A DNA stretch of 64,000 bases from Mesorhizobium escarrei (GTDB lineage Bacteria > Pseudomonadota > Alphaproteobacteria > Rhizobiales > Rhizobiaceae). Each line of letters starts with the position of its first letter. The first letter of the stretch is position 1. The stretch spans positions 1-64,000 of the forward strand of contig NZ_CAKXZT010000046.1 in assembly GCF_935825525.1 (NCBI RefSeq), given 5' to 3'. The notes under the pieces are model-generated. The model worked only from the letters and a program-made list of their open reading frames with translations. It did not search any database and was not told the origin of the DNA. Below are positions 15,073-23,580 of this stretch, one piece after another. The position numbers and the translations under genes were made by a program.

Positions 15073-15894
15073 CTAAGCCTGGTCCGTCGCGTCCTTGAGC
15101 TCGCTCAGGAATGCCACCAGAGCATCCTCGGGCCGATCGGCCTCCTCGGTTAGCATGTCGATACCCCACCGTCCGAGAACCGCTTCCTGGACGACGCTCG
15201 GCTGCGGCATGAAGACGAACGATTTCGGACGATTCTTTTCATAACCGGACCGGCGCCAGGTTTCCCAAAGCCGATACAGCAACAGACGGATGTTCATGTC
15301 TGACATGCTGTAGCCGATGAACAGGACGGTGCGCCCCAGTGCGTCGGCGCGAAACTTCACGTCCAATGGTGATTCGAACGAGAGCCGCTCGAAATAGTCG
15401 GACTCCGCCAGAACCAGCGATGCATCGTCGTCGAAATCGCCGTGGTATTTGATGATCTGGGTAACCTCGCCGTTCACCTTGGCGATATCCTTGGCATTGG
15501 CCACTTTTACGAACGCGCGGTCGTGGACCTCGAACGCAACCTCAAGGTTTCGATCATAGTTGGTGGTGTAGATGATCGGGAAATCGAGTGACACGATCAG
15601 CTTGTGGATCGCCGATCCCCTGACTTTTTCCCGCGAGACGCTCCATTCGCGATCCATCCAACTGCGCAAGGGGCCGAGACTGCCATGCTTCAGCCGGTAA
15701 TATTCCGCAAGAGCCTGGTAACTGGACTCAGGCCTGTCGACCTCGTCTCGATCGAGCCCGAGTTCATCCACCATATGCTCGATGAGCTTCTCCCAGGATG
15801 GCAGGCCGACGCTCATCGACACCCCCGCCCCAACGAACAAGATCGCTCGTCGCTCTTTCACGGATTGAGCCAGTTGCTCAAGTGCAGACGGCAT
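15073..15894 (-). CDS. SIR2-domain protein (SIR2_2-like, 273 aa)
   Basis: Stand-alone SIR2-like NAD-binding protein. The nucleotide-binding motif is LFVGAGVSMSVGLPSWEKLI, followed by IIYTTNYDRNLE and IIKYHGDFD, where the His corresponds to the sirtuin active-site His, and VLFIGYSMSDMNIR near the C-terminus. This SIR2_2/DUF4917-like layout occurs in antiphage NADases as well as in housekeeping or orphan genes. No partner such as a TIR, HerA or Ago gene lies beside it, so a defence role is only a possibility. ATG 15894 has GGTGAG upstream; a GTG at 15924 is an alternative start. Confidence 0.8.
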   Translation of the reverse strand: MPSALEQLAQSVKERRAILFVGAGVSMSVGLPSWEKLIEHMVDELGLDRDEVDRPESSYQALAEYYRLKHGSLGPLRSWMDREWSVSREKVRGSAIHKLIVSLDFPIIYTTNYDRNLEVAFEVHDRAFVKVANAKDIAKVNGEVTQIIKYHGDFDDDASLVLAESDYFERLSFESPLDVKFRADALGRTVLFIGYSMSDMNIRLLLYRLWETWRRSGYEKNRPKSFVFMPQPSVVQEAVLGRWGIDMLTEEADRPEDALVAFLSELKDATDQA

Positions 15895-15974
15895 GGCCAA
15901 CTCACCAGGCAATGATCCAAACACAACTGCGAAAGGCGCCCTCTGTTCCGGAGAAGCAGGATCAGCGCCAATTC

Positions 15975-16023
15975 TGTTCAGAAAATCGGGCCTGTTCAGA
16001 AATCGGGTGTGTTCAGCAAATGC
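15975..16023. repeat. Three tandem TGTTCA-containing repeats
   Basis: TGTTCAGAAAATCGGGCC, TGTTCAGAAATCGGGTG and TGTTCAGCAAATGCGG start at 15975, 15993 and 16010 (periods 18 and 17). They lie between the divergent SIR2 gene and the 108-aa membrane protein gene, just upstream of a candidate EcfG promoter, so they may be operator sites or a slippage duplication. Confidence 0.5.
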
Positions 16024-16033
16024 GGCGCAGACT

Positions 16034-16058
16034 GGAACCCCTGAGGCAGATCGAAGTT
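16034..16058 (+). promoter_or_regulatory. Candidate EcfG promoter for the 108-aa membrane protein
   Basis: GGAAC (16034-16038), 17-base spacer, GTT (16056-16058); 19 bases before the ATG at 16078, implying a very short leader that still holds the GGGAGA ribosome site. Confidence 0.5.
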
Positions 16059-16077
16059 TGGTTGCCAGGGAGACACC

Positions 16078-16404
16078 ATGATGGCCGCACGACGAGATCA
16101 GACGCCCGCCAAAGCGACAGGCGATATTCAGGCCGGGGCGACACAGGATAAGACCCCCGGGTTCGATCCTGCCGCCGCACCTGAAGAGACCGACGCCGAA
16201 GCGGCAGATGTGCCGAATCCTGTCGCCGAGGCTCGTCCACGGCGAAAGCCCGAGTTCACGAATGAAGCAAGCTTCGGCGATGCGATGCGGCCGGTAGGAA
16301 GCGAGCCTGATCTTCAGCCTCGCAGCAACTGGCCGGTGCTGGTGATTGCCGCAGTCGTTCTCGTAGCGGCCGCCGCCTTCGTGCTAGCAGCCATGCTGCG
16401 CTAG
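16078..16404 (+). CDS. Single-pass membrane hypothetical protein (108 aa)
   Basis: The first 80 residues are hydrophilic and disordered-looking (Ala/Pro/Glu-rich, e.g. DPAAAPEETDAEAADVPNP). One C-terminal membrane helix (WPVLVIAAVVLVAAAAFVLA) follows, and the protein ends MLR, so it looks tail-anchored with the long N-terminus in the cytoplasm (inference). GGGAGA precedes the ATG. No family recognised. Confidence 0.65.
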   Translation: MMAARRDQTPAKATGDIQAGATQDKTPGFDPAAAPEETDAEAADVPNPVAEARPRRKPEFTNEASFGDAMRPVGSEPDLQPRSNWPVLVIAAVVLVAAAAFVLAAMLR

Positions 16405-16519
16405 CGAGGTAGGTTTCGAGAGCTTATCGGCGCCCGAACATGAAACGGGCACAGATACGTGAGCCATCCCGTGAATTTCCGTAAGGATCTGGCCGGATCC
16501 CGCGCCGCCATTTCACGCC

Positions 16520-16668
16520 CAAGAGCATAGTTCAGTTCGGTGAGCGCCGTGATAAACCTAGCCGATCTTGCCGAAGATCGAGCCGATGATGCCGCATGAC
16601 GGCAGGTAGATGCCGAACAGCGCCGAGACCATCACGTCGATTGCACGCAAATAAATCAACTCGCCATT
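16520..16668 (-). other. Intergenic region with a possible membrane-protein fragment
   Basis: On the minus strand about 16645-16565 reads AIDVMVSALFGIYLPS followed by CGIIGSIFGKIG and a stop. It resembles the end of a hydrophobic protein but has no start or extended frame. It may be a gene remnant; nothing else is seen between 16405 and 16668. Confidence 0.25.
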
Positions 16669-17130
16669 TCACAAACCACTCATGATAAGTTTCCCGACCG
16701 CCAACTCGCTCGCGAAATAGCCGCTGTATCTGGGCACGCTATCGGGCATGTCCAGCACTCGACGGTGATAGAACATGTCGAACCGAACCGGCGGTAGCCG
16801 GGCCTCGGGCTCGAAAGTGCTGGCCGGGATGAACATCACTTTGACCGGCCCAAAGCCGGCAACCTCCACAACGGGCTTGCCACAGGTCCGGCAGACCCCG
16901 CGGTTGAAGTTCGGCGGCGGACGGTATTTCTTGAATGAGATGTTGCCGGCGTTTTTCAGCACGACATCCTTGGCGCGAACGGCGACCACGTCCGCGAACG
17001 GTTTGCCGTTGAACGCCTGGCAGATCATGCAGTGGCACCGGAATCTACCCTTTGGCGCAGTGTGCACCTCGAACGGGCAAGCGCCGCATTCGCAGGAGCC
17101 GCGTAGCGGCAACGACGTGTCAGTGGTCAT
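16669..17130 (-). CDS. GFA family protein, second copy (153 aa)
   Basis: Second GFA/CENP-V-type zinc protein. The three ligand clusters are GSCECGAC, CHCMICQ and CRTCGK. After these comes the family's beta-rich region, including PVVEVAGFGPVKVMFIPAS. ATG 17130 gives the standard N-terminus and has AGGAG ten bases upstream. Substrate unknown. It lies 41 bases downstream of the aldehyde dehydrogenase gene in the same orientation, so a shared role in aldehyde handling is possible (inference). Confidence 0.82.
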   Translation of the reverse strand: MTTDTSLPLRGSCECGACPFEVHTAPKGRFRCHCMICQAFNGKPFADVVAVRAKDVVLKNAGNISFKKYRPPPNFNRGVCRTCGKPVVEVAGFGPVKVMFIPASTFEPEARLPPVRFDMFYHRRVLDMPDSVPRYSGYFASELAVGKLIMSGL

Positions 17131-17171
17131 GTGCTGATGCTCCTGAGCTGGATTTGATGACGGCATGCTGA

Positions 17172-18599
17172 TCACCGGAGCATCATGTTGAGGATGGTAT
17201 CGATCGGCTGTTTGAAGGGCGCGCGCAGAAGGTCGGAGAGGTTCCAACGGCCCTGCTCATAGATCCCCTTGGCATGGCTGAGGGTGCGGAAGCCTTCGAT
17301 GCCATGGTATGCGCCCATGCCGCTGGGACCGACACCGCCGAAAGGCAAGTCATCCTGGGCGATGTGCATGATCGTCCCGTTGATAGTGACGTTGCCTGAG
17401 GTTGTTCGGCTCAGCACCATGCGTCGGTCCTCGTCATCGGCGCCGAAGTAGTAGAGCGCGAGAGGCCGGGGCCGGGCGTTCACATAGGCGATCGCTTCTT
17501 CGATGTCGCGGTAGGGAAAAATCGGCAGGATCGGGCCGAAGATCTCCTCATGAGCGATGCGCATGTCGTCTTTGACACCGAGGACGACGGCTGGCGCCAG
17601 CGTGTTGGCGCGCATAGACGCCTCACCGGGCCGATTGCCGACCTCGATGATCCGCGCTCCTTTGGAACGGGCGTCGTCGATCAGGCTCTGAAGCCGGGCA
17701 TAATGCCGCTCGTTGATGATGGAAGTATAGTGTTCGCTCCTCGGCCCGTCCGCATAGAAGGACGCCACTTTCCGATCATACGTCCCGACAAACGAGCCGA
17801 CATCGTTTTCGTGGACGAGTGCGTAATCGGGGGCGATGCACGTCTGGCCGGCGTTGAGTAGCTTACCGAAAGCAATGGACGCCGCCGCCCGGTCGAGGGA
17901 GTCGCCCTTGGCGACGATGCTAGGCGATTTGCCCCCCAGTTCAAGGGTGACCGGGACAAGGTTGTCGCTAGCGGCCTTCATCACCGACCGTCCCACCGCG
18001 GTGCTGCCGGTGAAGACGAGATGGTCGAACGGCAAGGCAGAGAATGCCGCCCCTGCGGCCGCATCGCCGGTCACCATCGCGAACTGGTCCTCGGGGAAGA
18101 CCTCGCCCAGTATCTTCGCGAGCAGCGAATTGGTGACGGGTGTAAACTCCGAAGGTTTCAGCATCACCCGGTTTCCGGCCGCGATGGCCGTTACGACCGG
18201 CATCAGCGCGAGGTTCACCGGATAGTTCCACGGCGACATCACGCCGACGACGCCAAGCGGCTGATATTCGATGCGGGCGCTGCCGATCCGCATGTGCAGA
18301 GCAACGTGGCGGCGGGTCGGCGCCATGAATTTGCGAAGGTTGCGGATCAGATACTTCGTCCCCTCGGCGACCGCTGCAACTTCCATGATCGCCGTTTCGT
18401 GCCTCGAGCGATGTCCGAAATCGGCATTGATGGCATCTTCGATCGCTTTGCGGTGCCCGATGATCGTAGCCCTGAACCTGGCCAGATCAGCGCGTCGCTG
18501 CGCCAGCGAAGGCGCTCCGTCACGCAGGAAGGCAGCACGCTGACCGGCGAGGAGACTGCCTAGCCGATCTGCGTCGGTGATTTTTGCGATTGCGTTCAT
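17172..18599 (-). CDS. calB: Coniferyl-aldehyde-dehydrogenase-like ALDH (475 aa)
   Basis: NAD(P)-dependent aldehyde dehydrogenase of the CalB/class-3-like group, which oxidises coniferyl aldehyde or long-chain aldehydes to acids. Catalytic residues are intact: Glu220 in TLELGGKSPS and Cys254 in NAGQTCIAPDY, with the Asn in SPWNYP. The short length and C-terminal segment LLRAPFKQPIDTILNMMLR, which resembles a membrane-associating helix, fit the coniferyl/fatty aldehyde subgroup. It is divergent from a TetR regulator 97 bases away, so substrate-induced derepression is likely. The exact substrate is uncertain; the symbol is by similarity of type only. Confidence 0.82.
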   Translation of the reverse strand: MNAIAKITDADRLGSLLAGQRAAFLRDGAPSLAQRRADLARFRATIIGHRKAIEDAINADFGHRSRHETAIMEVAAVAEGTKYLIRNLRKFMAPTRRHVALHMRIGSARIEYQPLGVVGVMSPWNYPVNLALMPVVTAIAAGNRVMLKPSEFTPVTNSLLAKILGEVFPEDQFAMVTGDAAAGAAFSALPFDHLVFTGSTAVGRSVMKAASDNLVPVTLELGGKSPSIVAKGDSLDRAAASIAFGKLLNAGQTCIAPDYALVHENDVGSFVGTYDRKVASFYADGPRSEHYTSIINERHYARLQSLIDDARSKGARIIEVGNRPGEASMRANTLAPAVVLGVKDDMRIAHEEIFGPILPIFPYRDIEEAIAYVNARPRPLALYYFGADDEDRRMVLSRTTSGNVTINGTIMHIAQDDLPFGGVGPSGMGAYHGIEGFRTLSHAKGIYEQGRWNLSDLLRAPFKQPIDTILNMMLR

Positions 18600-18696
18600 G
18601 GCCCACTCCGATGTAGACAGGAGAAACTTACTCCCTTGATGTAGCCCCTTAAGTAGCCAGTGTCAACAATGTATTCACAAGAAACTTTGAGGTACC
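18600..18696. promoter_or_regulatory. Divergent calB/tetR promoter region
   Basis: This 97-base AT-richer spacer is the only place for both promoters and for the TetR operator. A direct repeat of GTAGCC (GTAGCCCCTTAAGTAGCC, 18639-18656) is the most obvious candidate binding element; no perfect palindrome was found. Confidence 0.4.
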
Positions 18697-19314
18697 ATGC
18701 AGGACGCACCCAACCGCCCCTATCACCACGGGGATCTCCGCCGTGCGGTTATCGAGACGGCGTTGGATATGCTTCGGGAGGAGAAGGGCTGGCAGTTCAC
18801 GCTGCGGGAAGTCGCCCGCCGGGCTGGCGTAAGCCACGCGGCACCCTACAAGCACTTCCCCGATAAGGCCGCGCTGCTTGCGGAGATCGCCATGATTGGG
18901 TTCGACCGGCTGCGCGAGTCCCTATCGGCAGCGAAGTCTGAAGCGCCGAAAACTCTGCGCAACGAAATTACTCCGCTAGCTCGTGCCTACGTCGCGTTCG
19001 GAACGAACAACCCGGCTCTCTACCGCCTGATGTTTAGCGCGGAGGAGGGAAAAGCGGTGGGAATGCATCTCAATGAGCGGGCGCTGGCGGTATTCGATGT
19101 TCTCCTCGAAATCCTCCGGCGCGGCCAGGCCGCGGGGAGCATTCGCAAGCGGCCGATAGAAGGTCAGGCGGCAGCCGCCTGGGGACTCGTCCACGGCATG
19201 ACCATGCTTGCGATCGATGGGCTCCTGGTGCCCGAGAAGGTGGGATCGGCCCCCTTGGATGCAGCCTTGAGCACGTTGGTGGAAGGGCTGGGGAACCCAG
19301 CAACACAACACTAG
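18697..19314 (+). CDS. TetR/AcrR family transcriptional regulator (205 aa)
   Basis: N-terminal TetR helix-turn-helix at about residues 10-60 (HHGDLRRAVIETALDML, then FTLREVARRAGVSHAAPYKH), followed by a WHG/TetR_C_13-type ligand domain with AFGTNNPALYRLMFS. The protein starts exactly at the usual N-terminus. Such regulators usually repress a divergent catabolic gene, here the aldehyde dehydrogenase, and are released by an aldehyde or hydrophobic ligand. That pairing is inferred from position. Confidence 0.88.
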   Translation: MQDAPNRPYHHGDLRRAVIETALDMLREEKGWQFTLREVARRAGVSHAAPYKHFPDKAALLAEIAMIGFDRLRESLSAAKSEAPKTLRNEITPLARAYVAFGTNNPALYRLMFSAEEGKAVGMHLNERALAVFDVLLEILRRGQAAGSIRKRPIEGQAAAAWGLVHGMTMLAIDGLLVPEKVGSAPLDAALSTLVEGLGNPATQH

Positions 19315-19359
19315 CTGGTCCCATCTCGTCCGCCCTATATCCGCCTGCCGTATATCTGT

Positions 19360-19380
19360 GCCCCTTTAATGTTCAGGGGC
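19360..19380. terminator. Stem-loop between convergent genes
   Basis: GCCCCT (19360-19365), a nine-base loop, AGGGGC (19375-19380): a perfect six-base GC-rich stem between the tetR stop and the flavoprotein stop. There is no long T tract, so it is a moderate candidate for a bidirectional terminator. Confidence 0.45.
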
Positions 19381-19381
19381 C

Positions 19382-20332
19382 TTATTCGTAGCCGAGGGCC
19401 AAGTCATTGTGAACATCTGTCGCGGCGATCGCAGCCTGGCCGAAAGCGACCGCGATCTGGTTCAGGGCCTTGACCAGGTCGCCGATGGCATACACCCCCT
19501 CGACCGAGGTCCGCTGATGCTTATCGACGACGACATAGCCCTCGTCGCAGCATTTGATGCCCATTGCCAGCGCGAGTTCGGAACGCACCTGGCATCCCAT
19601 CGCCGGATAGATGACGTCGAAATGGCGCACCTCGCCGTCCTTGAGGATGGCCTGGTAGCCGCTGTCGGTGGGAACAAACTTTTTGAATGCGTCGCAAACA
19701 GCAATGTTCTCTTCCATGGCCACGCGCCGTGTGCTGGCGGAAAAATCTGGAAGATAGCGTGCGAGCATTGTGACGTGCTGCGTATACTGCTTGAGGAACA
19801 AGGCCTCGCGCAGCACCCTCGCCTCGTGACCGATGACCGCGACCTTACGATCTATGACTTCGTAGCCGTCACAAACCGGGCAAAGGCGTACGCTGCCTCT
19901 GGCGATGGCCTCGCGCAGACTCGGAATTGCCGGCACGACGTCGACGATGCCTGTCGCCAGGAATACCTTGCGGGCGACGATCCGCCCGCCGTTGGTCTCG
20001 GCGCCAAACCCGCCTACGGTGGGCTCGACCGATGACGCCTGATCGTGGACCAGTGTCGCTCCGAACTTGGCGGCCTGGGAACTAAGCCGCTGCAAAAGAT
20101 CGGGGCCGCTGATTCCTTCTGGAAATCCCGGACAGTTACGGCTTTGTGCAATCAGCATCGCGCGCGATTCACCCGCGTCGACCACCACGACCCGATGACG
20201 GAACCTGCCGAGATAGATAGCCGCCGCCAGCCCCGGGGGTCCACCGCCAACAATGAGAACATCCGCTTCAGTCGCGGATGAGGCTGAATGTCGGCGTTTG
20301 CGCGCGGGTTGACCCATCCGCGCCGAACGCAT
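19382..20332 (-). CDS. Thioredoxin-reductase-like FAD oxidoreductase (316 aa)
   Basis: Two-dinucleotide-binding-domain flavoprotein. FAD-binding VLIVGGGPPGLAAAIYLGRF lies near residues 25-44 and the redox-active CPVC at 151-154. The second nucleotide motif is degenerate (VIGHEARVLREAL instead of GxGxxA), so NADPH binding may be weakened. The C-terminal FAD motif VEGVYAIGDLVKALNQ is present. Length matches thioredoxin reductases and FNR-type relatives. The start is uncertain (20332 or 20317; neither has a strong ribosome site). It follows the DUF2269 gene by 58 bases in the same direction. Confidence 0.8.
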   Translation of the reverse strand: MRSARMGQPARKRRHSASSATEADVLIVGGGPPGLAAAIYLGRFRHRVVVVDAGESRAMLIAQSRNCPGFPEGISGPDLLQRLSSQAAKFGATLVHDQASSVEPTVGGFGAETNGGRIVARKVFLATGIVDVVPAIPSLREAIARGSVRLCPVCDGYEVIDRKVAVIGHEARVLREALFLKQYTQHVTMLARYLPDFSASTRRVAMEENIAVCDAFKKFVPTDSGYQAILKDGEVRHFDVIYPAMGCQVRSELALAMGIKCCDEGYVVVDKHQRTSVEGVYAIGDLVKALNQIAVAFGQAAIAATDVHNDLALGYE

Positions 20333-20390
20333 TCATGGGAAAGATGTTCCAGCGCCGAAATCGAAGCCATGACATCTGTCGCAGCAAGCC

Positions 20391-20864
20391 TTACCACTCG
20401 ATCGCCGGCCGCGCGATCATCAGCCAGAAAATCCCGAGCACGGCAGCAAAGGCGGGAAAGCCAAAGGCGAACCACAGCCAGAAAAGCCTGCTATACCGGG
20501 CCGGCAGCGGGGCCCCCGCTTTGGCGGCTTCGGACGCCAGATTGCGCATCTCCATCTGCATCCATACCACCGGCAGCCAGAACACACCGGTAACGATATA
20601 GAGCGCGATGGACAGCACGATCCAGCCTTCGGAGAGCGAGTAACCCGCCAGCCAGGCGAGCGCGACGCCGGTTATCGGCTGCGCCACGACGGCAGTTGCC
20701 GTGAAGAGAAAGTCGGCGACCACTACGATGCGCGCCACTGCCGCAATTGTTGCCGCATTGCCGGTCCTGTGGGCGAGAAGCATGAAGAACGCGATGCCGG
20801 CGCCGGTGCCAAGCAGCACACTGGCACCGATGACATGCAGGAACTTCAGCACGAAATAGAGCAT
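20391..20864 (-). CDS. DUF2269 family membrane protein (157 aa)
   Basis: Integral membrane protein with four predicted helices, including FVLKFLHVIGASVLLGTGAG, VVADFLFTATAVVAQPITGV and FWLWFAFGFPAFAAVLGIFW. The pattern is that of the DUF2269 family; biochemical role unknown. ATG 20864 is supported by GGAGGAG five bases upstream and overlaps the stop of the SDR gene by one base (TGATG), indicating translational coupling. The two proteins probably act together at the inner membrane. Confidence 0.8.
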   Translation of the reverse strand: MLYFVLKFLHVIGASVLLGTGAGIAFFMLLAHRTGNAATIAAVARIVVVADFLFTATAVVAQPITGVALAWLAGYSLSEGWIVLSIALYIVTGVFWLPVVWMQMEMRNLASEAAKAGAPLPARYSRLFWLWFAFGFPAFAAVLGIFWLMIARPAIEW

Positions 20865-22150
20865 CAGCGCTCCTCCAGGATCGCCAAGGCAACGAAGTGA
20901 AGGACGATGATCGGCAGGACCTTCAGGAATGGCCCAAGTGGTTCGTTCCACAGGTCCGGGCGCAGGAAAGTGCCCACGATCAGATAGAACAGCGAGAGCG
21001 CGATCCCTGAGTAGAGACCTTTTCGCGCCGTTGGCCGCCAGGCCATGAGTGCGCCGACGACGATGTCGGCAAGAGCGCCGGCGATCACGGTAGGCACCGA
21101 TAACATGCCAGCCCCCGTGCTTTGCATGAGGTCGATCCCTTTGCCGTAGCCAGTGGTCAGCGACACAACTCCTGTCATGATCCAGAACAACGGCAGGACG
21201 ACGAAGATTGCAGGCTTGGTGACATAAAGCCCGGCAAACCATTTTTCCTGCACCGTCGCCGGATTGAGCGCGAGGAACTGCGCCAGGCTTTGTGGCCGCA
21301 TGCCGGTCAGGGAAATCCAGTCCGAGGGATCTCCGAGCGCACCTCGCGTGATCTCCCTGGCGGCGTTGGTGCGCATCGGAGGCCGCCAGCCGAGCATCGC
21401 GGCAAGATCGCCGAGGCGGTAGAGAAGCCGCGCAAGCCATCCCGGCAAGACCAGCCTGGCTGCGGGAGCCCAGCCGAGCCAGCGGCGGAATGTACCGACG
21501 ATCTCATCCATGGTCAGCTGTTCGGGACCGGCAAGTTCCAGCGCCATACGAGACGGACTGCCGGGATCGAGAAAGAAGAGGACCGTCGAGACCACATCCT
21601 CGAGCTGCACGACCTGCAGCCGGCCGGTATCTGGCATTGACGGCAGGATCGGCAGAGAGGCCAGCCCGCGAAACAATGCACTGGCCCCAAACACAGGCCG
21701 GCCGAGCACCACGGAAGGGCGAAGGATTATCCAGTCCAGGTCAAGCGCCACGAGCGCCTGATCGCCGGCATATTTCGTCGCCGAGAACGACGAAGGCTGT
21801 GCCCTATCCACACCCATTGCCGAGAAGTGGATCACCTTGGCAACGCCGGCCCGCGCGCAGGCGAGAAAAAGAGCCGCCGCCGCATCGCGATGGACTTGCC
21901 CGGTCTTTTCGCGAGGGCTGTCCTGCAGAACGCCGGCACAGTTCACGACGGCATCTACGCCAGTCAGATGCGGCAGCCAACCTTCAGGGCGTAGCGCGGC
22001 CGCCATATCCAGCACCAATGTCTGGTAAATGGGGGCTGCGTTTGCCCGAGGGCGACGAACGATGCCGACCACCTCATGTCCTTCGGAAACGAGGCGGGCG
22101 CAGACCGAAGCGCCGATCAAGCCGGTGGCTCCTACAACGAGAATTCTCAT
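20864..22150 (-). CDS. SDR-type NAD(P)-binding protein fused to a DoxX-like membrane domain (428 aa)
   Basis: The N-terminal half is an atypical/extended SDR Rossmann domain (MRILVVGATGLIGASVCARL, then VNCAGVLQ and KVIHFSAMGVD), lacking a clear YxxxK apart from SATKYAGDQ. The C-terminal half (about residues 300-428) has four hydrophobic helices of the DoxX-like type (FVVLPLFWIMTGVVSLTTGY, ALADIVVGALMAW). Such fusions are common next to DUF2269 genes. It may be a membrane-attached reductase; the substrate is unknown. ATG 22150 gives the canonical GxxGxxG start. Confidence 0.82.
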   Translation of the reverse strand: MRILVVGATGLIGASVCARLVSEGHEVVGIVRRPRANAAPIYQTLVLDMAAALRPEGWLPHLTGVDAVVNCAGVLQDSPREKTGQVHRDAAAALFLACARAGVAKVIHFSAMGVDRAQPSSFSATKYAGDQALVALDLDWIILRPSVVLGRPVFGASALFRGLASLPILPSMPDTGRLQVVQLEDVVSTVLFFLDPGSPSRMALELAGPEQLTMDEIVGTFRRWLGWAPAARLVLPGWLARLLYRLGDLAAMLGWRPPMRTNAAREITRGALGDPSDWISLTGMRPQSLAQFLALNPATVQEKWFAGLYVTKPAIFVVLPLFWIMTGVVSLTTGYGKGIDLMQSTGAGMLSVPTVIAGALADIVVGALMAWRPTARKGLYSGIALSLFYLIVGTFLRPDLWNEPLGPFLKVLPIIVLHFVALAILEER

Positions 22151-22572
22151 CGGACCCCGATCTTCGGTAGCGGTAACCACGAGATCGTCGCCGTTCTATT
22201 CGGCGCGTATCTCCACCATATCGTCGATATTTTTCCGGCGCTGCAAAAGCACACGTCTTTCGGCCAGCTGCTCAGGGTTGATGATAGGCATTCAAGTCGA
22301 AGGCGGCGACGTTTACTGGTGCTTATGGTGCGCGCTTGCAGCGTTGCTCCCACACAATTGTCCTCCCGACGGGCTCCGAAGCAGAACATTGCCCGGTCGT
22401 ACCTGACCCGAGCGTTGGATCCGGCTCCGAACCCGATACGGGCGGTACCCGACATGACGGCCAGCCGACGTCCTGACCGGCGTTTCGAGAACCGGCGCGC
22501 AGCGGACATTTGGGTGCCGGAAGCGCAGAAAACGCCATCAGTTGGCCGCCAGAGTAGAGTTTCCAACGGTCT
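22151..22572. other. Intergenic region, nothing recognised
   Basis: This 420-base stretch has open frames on both strands, but none has a ribosome site or a recognisable product, and their compositions look non-coding (Arg/Ser-rich). Confidence 0.4.
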
Positions 22573-22791
22573 CTAACTCGATGGAGCGGAATCCTCATTC
22601 CTGTACTCATGAATGAGACCAAGGATTTGCGAGCGGACCAACTCGCGAGCCTCCGGCTGAACGAACGGCATCAACAGTTCGACCCGTTCCTCGACGCTCT
22701 CGGGAAGATCCGCAGCAGGATCGATGAGGTCGCTACCGTGCGCGTAGAGATTTTCCGTCAGCTTCTTGTTGAGTTCGGAAAAAATGCCCAT
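22573..22791 (-). CDS. Small hypothetical protein (72 aa)
   Basis: Small acidic, helical protein starting MGIFSELNKKLTENLYAHG, with a region reading PESVEERVELLMPFVQPEAR. GGAGCAG stands eight bases before the ATG. No signal or membrane segment. A weak EcfG-like element (GGAAC at 22842-22846, then TTT after 18 bases) lies upstream on the same strand. Function unknown. Confidence 0.6.
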   Translation of the reverse strand: MGIFSELNKKLTENLYAHGSDLIDPAADLPESVEERVELLMPFVQPEARELVRSQILGLIHEYRNEDSAPSS

Positions 22792-23108
22792 TGATCTGCT
22801 CCAAACCAGCTTCTCTGCTTAAATTGAAGGCCGACGAAAATGTTCCCCGGATGATCGATCACAACGGCCGCTTCTCCGGCCGAAGCGCTGGGGCTGGTCC
22901 AGCTACACTTGTCCGGGCAGCAAGGCGAAGGACCTAACGTCCCGGCCGAGATTTCGCCGACTTTTTCGACGATATCCGCGAGAAGCGGACATCTTTCCCG
23001 TGTACCGAACCCGAACGTCAGTTTCAGGCAGCGGGCGGCGCGACCGAATTTTGCGACGGCTGCGCAACTTGCCGATGTCGCTCCCGGCAGCGACGCGCAG
23101 TAGTTACC
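22792..23108. other. Intergenic region, nothing recognised
   Basis: About 317 bases between two minus-strand genes. A 64-codon plus-strand frame is present but lacks a ribosome site and looks random; no RNA gene or repeat seen. Confidence 0.35.
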
Positions 23109-23444
23109 TTAATGTGGAAGAATTAGAGAGACATTTGCGCGAGGTGCGAAAAAGCAACGCCAATACAGCTGATTAGTTACGACGTAGGTACTCTCGCAGA
23201 TGTGGTATTGTTCGTCCGGGGATTCCTGCACACGGTCGCGTGGGATGGTGAAATTATGCGGCAAGTAAGTGTAACCACCGTCTATCCTGGACCGTACCGA
23301 AGACCGAGGTATGGCGCGGCAGTCAGAGCCACCGCAACACTTGAATTTCGTCAGTGGGTCAATCTTGTCCTCGTACCAATCATGGGCGCTAGCGGCAGTT
23401 GCGGCGATGGCGATACACATTGCGGTCAAGACGAGTCTTCGCAT
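23109..23444 (-). CDS. Secreted cysteine-containing hypothetical protein (111 aa)
   Basis: Begins with a textbook Sec signal peptide (MRRLVLTAMCIAIAATAASA, cleavage before HDWYE). The mature domain of about 90 residues has FKCCGGSDCRAI, a lone Cys in HICES and another in WRCFF, suggesting disulfides in the periplasm. Related small exported proteins with the CCGG-DC motif are common and uncharacterised in rhizobia. GAGG precedes the ATG at about eight bases. Confidence 0.7.
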   Translation of the reverse strand: MRRLVLTAMCIAIAATAASAHDWYEDKIDPLTKFKCCGGSDCRAIPRSSVRSRIDGGYTYLPHNFTIPRDRVQESPDEQYHICESTYVVTNQLYWRCFFAPRANVSLILPH

Positions 23445-23580
23445 TGGCGTTCCTCAAGTATTTGGCAGCGCTGCTCGTTCGAGCGTCTAGGTATATTAGC
23501 GTCCCATTAAAAATGCCATTGGCCTCCGACTGACCAACGCAGTTCCAGCAAGCGACGCTCGCAACTGAAAGACCCCCTAT

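Noticed and set aside
22147..22566. A 139-codon minus-strand frame before the SDR gene
   Set aside because: Arg/Ser-rich with no ribosome site or domain; it also runs into the SDR start region.
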